Source of the DNA: an uncultured Dorea sp.
GTDB taxonomy: Bacteria; Bacillota; Clostridia; Lachnospirales; Lachnospiraceae
Assembly (NCBI GenBank): GCA_910585725.1
Contig: CAJUFA010000040.1
Location: 1 to 25,101 of the forward strand
DNA: 25,101 bases
Direction: 5' to 3'
Under the pieces are notes generated by a model. It was given only the letters and a program-made list of their open reading frames with translations, had not been told where the DNA came from and ran no database searches. Made by a program: the position numbers and the translations under genes. Of the stretch, positions 21,130-25,101 are shown piece by piece (the stretch's first letter is position 1; each line of letters begins with the position of its first letter).

Positions 21130-23202
21130 ATGAATATACAACTTACCATCTCGTTGTTGGTATCTGACCGAATTGCAACTCTGGGACGCTGTCTGTCCTC
21201 TATAACGCCTCTTCTAAGAGAACTTGACGCCGAACTTATCATCGTCTACACCGGTCACAGTCCGGAAACATTGGAACTGGCAAAGCAATATACTTCACAT
21301 ATTATTCCCTTTACCTGGTGCAATGATTTTGCCAAAGCTCGGAACGCAGGACTTAACGCTGCCAAAGGCGAATGGTTCCTATATCTTGACGATGACGAAT
21401 GGTTTGAAGATGTGGACGAGATCCTATATTTCTTCAAAAGCGGTGAATATCAGAGGTATCAGACTGCTTTCTATATTCAACGAAATTATACGGACCTGGA
21501 GGGCGTCTCTTATGCGGACGCTTATGTAGGGCGCATGTGCCGGCGTCTGCCGGATACCCGCTTCGTTTATCCGATCCACGAAAATATAAAGCCTTACCCT
21601 GAACCAAGCAAGAAATTCGGAACCTTCGTACACCACTTTGGCTATGCCGGAGTAAAGAATGATACGAAACAGACAGAGAAGTCTGACCGTAATCTCTCTC
21701 TTCTTCTTACACGGCTTAAGAATGAACCGGCGTCCGCTCATCTGTACGCCCAGGCCGCTCAGGAATATTCTGGTTCCGGAGAATTTGATACGGCTATAGA
21801 TTATTGCAGGAAAGGGCTGACGCTTGCACGGAAGGCGAGGGATGTGGACGCTTTGGAAATGTGGCTGCAGCTTGAACTTCCAACCCTCATCTCCTATACC
21901 GGAAATCAGAAACTTGCTCTGGAGGAAGGGGAGAATCTCCTGAATTCTCCCCGGTTGTTAGAAGTAGGAAAACTTAATCTGACCGCTATGCTTGTCAACC
22001 TTTGTTGGAATCTGAATGAATACGAGAAAGGACTTAATTTCGTCCGTCAATACAGAGAGACGCTGGAATACCTGCAGGCGCATCAGGAAAAGACCATGAC
22101 GCAGAATGGGATCACCTTTACATTTGCCAGCGGAGAGATACAGGCCGTGATGATCTATGTAAAAGGACTTTTTCTTGCATCGAAAAATATAGAGACCTCT
22201 GACGCCAAAACTGCCGGGACATCCGACTCAGCATTATTTACCACAATAAATCAGATACTTTCATGGATTCCCTGGGAAGATAAATCCCGGATTGAACCGC
22301 AGTACGACAATCTGGAAGAATGGAAAAGACAATACTCGAATCAAAGGGAAGTTATATTAAAAGGGTATGCTTCTCTTACGACGGATAATTTCTATGTCAA
22401 CCTCCAGAAAGCATATTACTTCGAAGATAATCCGACGCAAACCAAGGATACTTATTATTATTGGCAATTGTGCGCCGAAGAGTGTCCGACATATTTCATA
22501 ACTCAGTTAATCAAGATGGCCGCCAGAAATGCTTTCCCTTTGAAAGTTTTGTTAGAGTCTCTTTCTCTTGATGACTTTGACCTCTGCGCCGGATCACTGG
22601 CAGAGCGCACAGAATTTTCTGATATGGAAGAGTTATACCAAAATCTGTTTCCTGAATTGACTGATTCAGGCTACCCTCTCTTCGCCGAGAGACTGAAACA
22701 ATCTGTTCTGAAAAAAAAGCTGACACAGGGACTCTTGGAACCGACACGCTTATTAAATCTGTTAGATGAATACTGCGGCAGCGTTATAGCCGACGCGAAG
22801 ATGATTTACCGGAAGGAAATTCTAAATGATCCGGATTCGTATATATTACCCGCACAGTATAAATTCGCCGTCTGCATCCGAAATGCTCTGGAATTAATAG
22901 TCGACGAAGATTATGCAGGATGTGTTCCTCTTCTAAAGAAAGCCCTGCATCTTTATCCACAATTATCCATTGCAGTCAGCGGACTGAGCAAATATCTGAA
23001 CGAGCAGCTTAAAAATCCGCCGCGCCCGACATCTGCAGAATTTGAAATCCTGGGTAATCAAGTAAAACAGGTGCTTCACGGATTGATAGCAAATCAGCAG
23101 TGGGAAGAAGCATATGGAGTGAACTCACAGCTTGTGGCTCTGCTGCCAAACGATCTGGAAATTCTAAGACTGAAACAGGAGATCCTGCGAGAGGGAAGAT
23201 AG
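21130..23202 (+). CDS. GT2 family glycosyltransferase with long TPR-like tail and shared C-terminal module
   Basis: This is a 690-residue protein. Residues 1-~190 are a GT-A domain: MNIQLTISLLVSDRIATLGRC, ELIIVYTGHSPETLELAKQY, TWCNDFAKARNAGLNAAKGE, the metal motif FLYLDDDEWFED (~78-89), and YPIHENIKPY. The first nucleotide-binding motif is degenerate: YTGHSPET replaces the usual DTGSTDGT, so catalysis or donor choice may differ. Residues ~200-620 are helical repeats, partly TPR-like (ASAHLYAQAAQEYSGSGEFD). The last ~54 residues (EFEILGNQVKQVLHGLIANQ...EILREGR) match the end of the CgeB-like enzyme at 18234. The ATG follows AAAGGAG by 8 nt. It has its own promoter. Context points to modification of flagellin or of its glycan. 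A scaffold role is possible if the GT domain is inactive. Confidence 0.85.
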   Translation: MNIQLTISLLVSDRIATLGRCLSSITPLLRELDAELIIVYTGHSPETLELAKQYTSHIIPFTWCNDFAKARNAGLNAAKGEWFLYLDDDEWFEDVDEILYFFKSGEYQRYQTAFYIQRNYTDLEGVSYADAYVGRMCRRLPDTRFVYPIHENIKPYPEPSKKFGTFVHHFGYAGVKNDTKQTEKSDRNLSLLLTRLKNEPASAHLYAQAAQEYSGSGEFDTAIDYCRKGLTLARKARDVDALEMWLQLELPTLISYTGNQKLALEEGENLLNSPRLLEVGKLNLTAMLVNLCWNLNEYEKGLNFVRQYRETLEYLQAHQEKTMTQNGITFTFASGEIQAVMIYVKGLFLASKNIETSDAKTAGTSDSALFTTINQILSWIPWEDKSRIEPQYDNLEEWKRQYSNQREVILKGYASLTTDNFYVNLQKAYYFEDNPTQTKDTYYYWQLCAEECPTYFITQLIKMAARNAFPLKVLLESLSLDDFDLCAGSLAERTEFSDMEELYQNLFPELTDSGYPLFAERLKQSVLKKKLTQGLLEPTRLLNLLDEYCGSVIADAKMIYRKEILNDPDSYILPAQYKFAVCIRNALELIVDEDYAGCVPLLKKALHLYPQLSIAVSGLSKYLNEQLKNPPRPTSAEFEILGNQVKQVLHGLIANQQWEEAYGVNSQLVALLPNDLEILRLKQEILREGR

Positions 23203-23273
23203 CCGCCGTTGACAAACCCTTTTCGAACACAGACGTAATTACATCTTAAATAGCGCTTTCTGATTAAGCCCCC

Positions 23274-23316
23274 CTTTACCGTCTCTCCCAAAATCCCTAA
23301 AGGGAAGATGGTAAAG
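23274..23316. repeat. Nested inverted repeat after the 690-residue glycosyltransferase
   Basis: CTTTACCGTCT (23274-23284) pairs with AGATGGTAAAG (23306-23316) with one G-T pair, enclosing TCCC-TAAA-GGGA at 23294-23305. No U-tract follows in either direction, so it may be a small dispersed repeat rather than a standard terminator. Confidence 0.5.
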
Positions 23317-23380
23317 CGGCTCGACAGCGCGTATGCTCTAACTCCTACTCCATATCAGGATTTTCCACACTATATACTCT

Positions 23381-24127
23381 TTATATTTTAACAGCATATT
23401 TCTCATAATATTGCTTGGATTTCTCTTCTGTAAGATTAAAATGTTTCTGCAGCTTCATAAGAATTCGTCCCATGGGAATCTGTTCTTCTAAATTATCTAG
23501 AATAACAGCCTGTATACCTTCTTCCCTTACTTTTTCAGTTACTTCTTCTGTCACTTTCTCGGTTACCTCTTCTGTCACTTTCTCGGTTACCTCTTCTGCC
23601 ACTTTCTCGGTTACCTCTTCTGTCACTTTCTTGGTTACCTCTTCTGTCACTTTCTTGGTTACCTCTTCTGTCACTTTCTCGGTTACCTCTTCTGTCACTT
23701 TCTTGGTTAATTCTTCCGTTAGCTCTTTCGTTAACTTCTCTACCATTCCTTCGTATCTAATCTGCTCTATGGTACTCAAATCAGTTACCTCCTTCCACAG
23801 CTCCTCATTATCAGAATAATCAATATACTCTGATATTGTAGACATAAAGTCCTCTTTATGTGGATATATGATTGCATTCAGAAAACGAAAAAGTTCATAT
23901 CCCTCGTCTTCCTCGTTTCCATTATACACCTCATTACCTAATTTGATAACTACCAATGTCATTAAATCATAATATTCTTTAGAAACTAAATCCGGAGCCG
24001 TGTTCTTCGTAATGATAATACAAAAATGAGGAAATGCCAATGTGAATCTATCGACATCTTTTGACATGAACATTCTATTATACTCTTCTATTGCCCGAAT
24101 GCCGGGTACCCCGCTAATATTCTCATT
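23381..24127 (-). pseudogene. Truncated Rpn/PD-(D/E)XK nuclease-like protein with octapeptide repeats
   Basis: The frame reads from a stop at 24128-24130 to TAA at 23381, with ATGs at 24073 and 24067 but no good RBS. Upstream of the ATG it continues as meaningful protein (NISGVPGIRAIEEYNRMF), so the true N-terminus, and with it any nuclease core, has been lost. The remaining part has VDRFTLAFPHFCIIITKN, an acidic GNEVYNGNEEDEGYELFRFL, then seven to eight copies of an octapeptide of the form VTEEVTEK/VTKK, and a C-terminal helical tail (MGRILMKLQKHFNLTEE) like the end of Lachnospiraceae transposase/Rpn-type proteins. The family assignment is tentative: the tail type is familiar, but no catalytic motif is present. 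The ATG-started form may still be expressed as a 230-residue protein. Confidence 0.5.
23543..23710. repeat. Seven tandem 24-bp repeats
   Basis: The unit CTCTTCTGTCACTTTCTC + GGTTAC repeats exactly every 24 bp from 23543 to 23710, with few substitutions (C/T in CTCGG/CTTGG, one GCC for GTC). A weaker eighth unit follows. It keeps frame and encodes the (V-T-E-E-V-T-E/K-K) octapeptides of the truncated protein, with no spacers. Confidence 0.95.
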
Positions 24128-24260
24128 CTATTACTGCTTATTTGCCAGCCATCTGTTTGTCTTATGATTCAATTAGTTCTCCTGCGCCATGTCGCAGAAA
24201 ATACTTTGAAGAAGGATCTCTGGCAATATGGATTAATCTTAATTAATACTTCTTTTAACA

Positions 24261-24923
24261 TCAAAAAATCAACTCCCGGATGTTCTGCAAAGTCTCTCCA
24301 TAAGTCTGTTCTTTTCCAAATAGAAGCGTCGTACCAAGCACGAACCCCGCCACGCCCTTCGGCGCATATTCCAGAATCTTATCCGCGCTGCAGGCTCCGT
24401 CCCAGTAGATCTCAAAGTCCATATCCTCCTTCATAGCCAAAAGCTTCGTAATCTTCTTTCCCACATAAGGCAGATACATCTGTCCCGCATTGCCGGGATT
24501 CACAGACATCACGAGAACCTTCTTCACGATACGCAGCATCTCCATCACCGTCTCCACAGATGTTCCCGGATTGATGGCGATACCGGGAATCATCCCGGCA
24601 TTGATAATGCTCTGCAGCGTGGTTGAGGGATGGTATTCGGCTTCCGGATGGATATAGACCGTATCTCCCTTGCGCAGATTATTAAGAAACAGATCAATCC
24701 GGTTATTGGGGTGCTCGATCATCAGGTGCACATCCAGCGGTTTCCCCGACGTCTGCGCTATGTAGCGCATATCGTTCAAAGACATAGCAAAATTCGGGAC
24801 GTAACGTCCGTCCATGATATCTATATGAAAAGAATCGATACCGCCCTCTTCTAAGTTCTTTACTTCCTTCTCCAAATTACCATAGTCGGCACACATCATA
24901 GATGCCATAAGTTCAAACTGCAT
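24261..24923 (-). CDS. Ribulose-phosphate 3-epimerase family protein (RPE/AlsE-like)
   Basis: The 220-residue TIM-barrel epimerase is of family length. The metal-binding and catalytic signatures are FHIDIMDGRYVPNF (~32-45), DVHLMIEHP (~64-72), the GIAINPGTS segment, MSVNPGNAGQMYLP and the phosphate-binding GFVLGTTLLF. The late catalytic Asp lies in EIYWDGACS. This is closer to allulose-6-phosphate 3-epimerase (VDGSC) than to pentose RPE (VDGGV), so the substrate may be a hexulose phosphate. The reaction is epimerisation at C3 of a ketose phosphate. AGGGAGAG is ~7 nt before ATG 24923. An unidentified gene ends 103 nt upstream on the same strand and may be in one operon with it. Confidence 0.88.
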   Translation of the reverse strand: MQFELMASMMCADYGNLEKEVKNLEEGGIDSFHIDIMDGRYVPNFAMSLNDMRYIAQTSGKPLDVHLMIEHPNNRIDLFLNNLRKGDTVYIHPEAEYHPSTTLQSIINAGMIPGIAINPGTSVETVMEMLRIVKKVLVMSVNPGNAGQMYLPYVGKKITKLLAMKEDMDFEIYWDGACSADKILEYAPKGVAGFVLGTTLLFGKEQTYGETLQNIRELIF

Positions 24924-25026
24924 GTTATTCTCTCCCTACATTTCCAACGTACTACGCCATTACATGAATCTTAAGTAATGGTGTTCAAGACAAAAAGTTG
25001 ATTACGTCTGCCTTTATGAAGAATTA

Positions 25027-25101
25027 TCACCGAATTAATTCCTTGATTCCCGTCATTCTGTTAAAAAAAGGATCTTCCACAACAAGAGACAAAAAATCAT
25101 C
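25027..25101 (-). CDS. C-terminal fragment of an unidentified protein (5' part outside window)
   Basis: An open frame enters from the right edge and ends with TGA at 25027-25029, giving DDFLSLVVEDPFFNRMTG and then IKELIR. It is too short to assign. Position and strand suggest it is cotranscribed with the epimerase gene, and a sugar-uptake component or regulator would fit that context. The frame is open over all 24 codons, but that alone is weak evidence. Confidence 0.4.
   Translation of the reverse strand, partial: DDFLSLVVEDPFFNRMTGIKELIR

Noticed and set aside
23543..23710. Short regular repeats resembling a CRISPR array
   Set aside because: Units abut with no spacers, keep an open reading frame and code octapeptides; no cas genes.
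23415..23819. 134-codon plus-strand Ser/Thr/Val-rich repeat frame
   Set aside because: It is the mirror of the 24-bp repeats coding the octapeptides on the minus strand, whose flanks look like real protein; the plus frame has no RBS.

Overview
The window looks like chromosome of a motile, anaerobic gut-type Firmicute, most likely Lachnospiraceae. The indications are near-consensus AGGAGG ribosome binding sites throughout, the order rpmG-secE-nusG-rplK-rplA, short flagellins of clostridial type, a subgroup Ic aspartate aminotransferase, and intermediate base composition. The genus cannot be fixed from the sequence alone.

Layout. (1) 1-4039 is an eroded accessory region. It holds a secreted beta-helix/FIVAR-type protein running off the left edge, a collapsed alkyl-sulfatase remnant, and a LytTR two-component pair whose sensor kinase is frameshifted inside the ATPase domain. 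(2) 4143-5029 is a HAD-IIB (Cof-type) phosphatase with a clean sigma-A promoter. (3) 5065-7660 is the minus-strand housekeeping unit rpmG-secE-nusG-rplK-rplA, closed by a strong terminator, so rplJ-rplL does not follow. rplK and rplA are each preceded by the same hairpin/internal-loop element, a good candidate for the autogenous L1 operator. (4) 7612-11701 is metabolism: a cysteine-synthase-like enzyme with unusual active-site motifs, an aspartate aminotransferase, and a membrane-anchored endonuclease/exonuclease/phosphatase-fold enzyme. (5) 11886-23202 is the flagellin and glycosyltransferase locus. (6) 23274-25101 has a repeat-containing remnant of a probable Rpn/PD-(D/E)XK-type protein, an RPE/AlsE-like sugar-phosphate epimerase, and the last 24 codons of an unidentified gene.

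The flagellin locus is the most interesting part. Four near-identical flagellins (three minus, one plus) each have their own sigma-28-type promoter of identical geometry (TTAA-N15-TACGATAA), a leader hairpin that presents a GGA in its loop about 20 nt upstream of a second GGA in the Shine-Dalgarno, and a private terminator. This is the arrangement expected for CsrA control of flagellin translation. Differences between the copies are confined to two short central patches. Three glycosyltransferases are interleaved: two GT2 enzymes with TPR-like tails and one CgeB/GT1-like enzyme. Two of them, although from different catalytic families, end in the same roughly 54-residue module, about half identical, which may be a shared docking domain. 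I infer that the locus makes and glycosylates a mosaic or switchable flagellar filament. An AT-rich DUF4062 gene, of a type associated with defence, sits between two of the glycosyltransferases with its own promoter.
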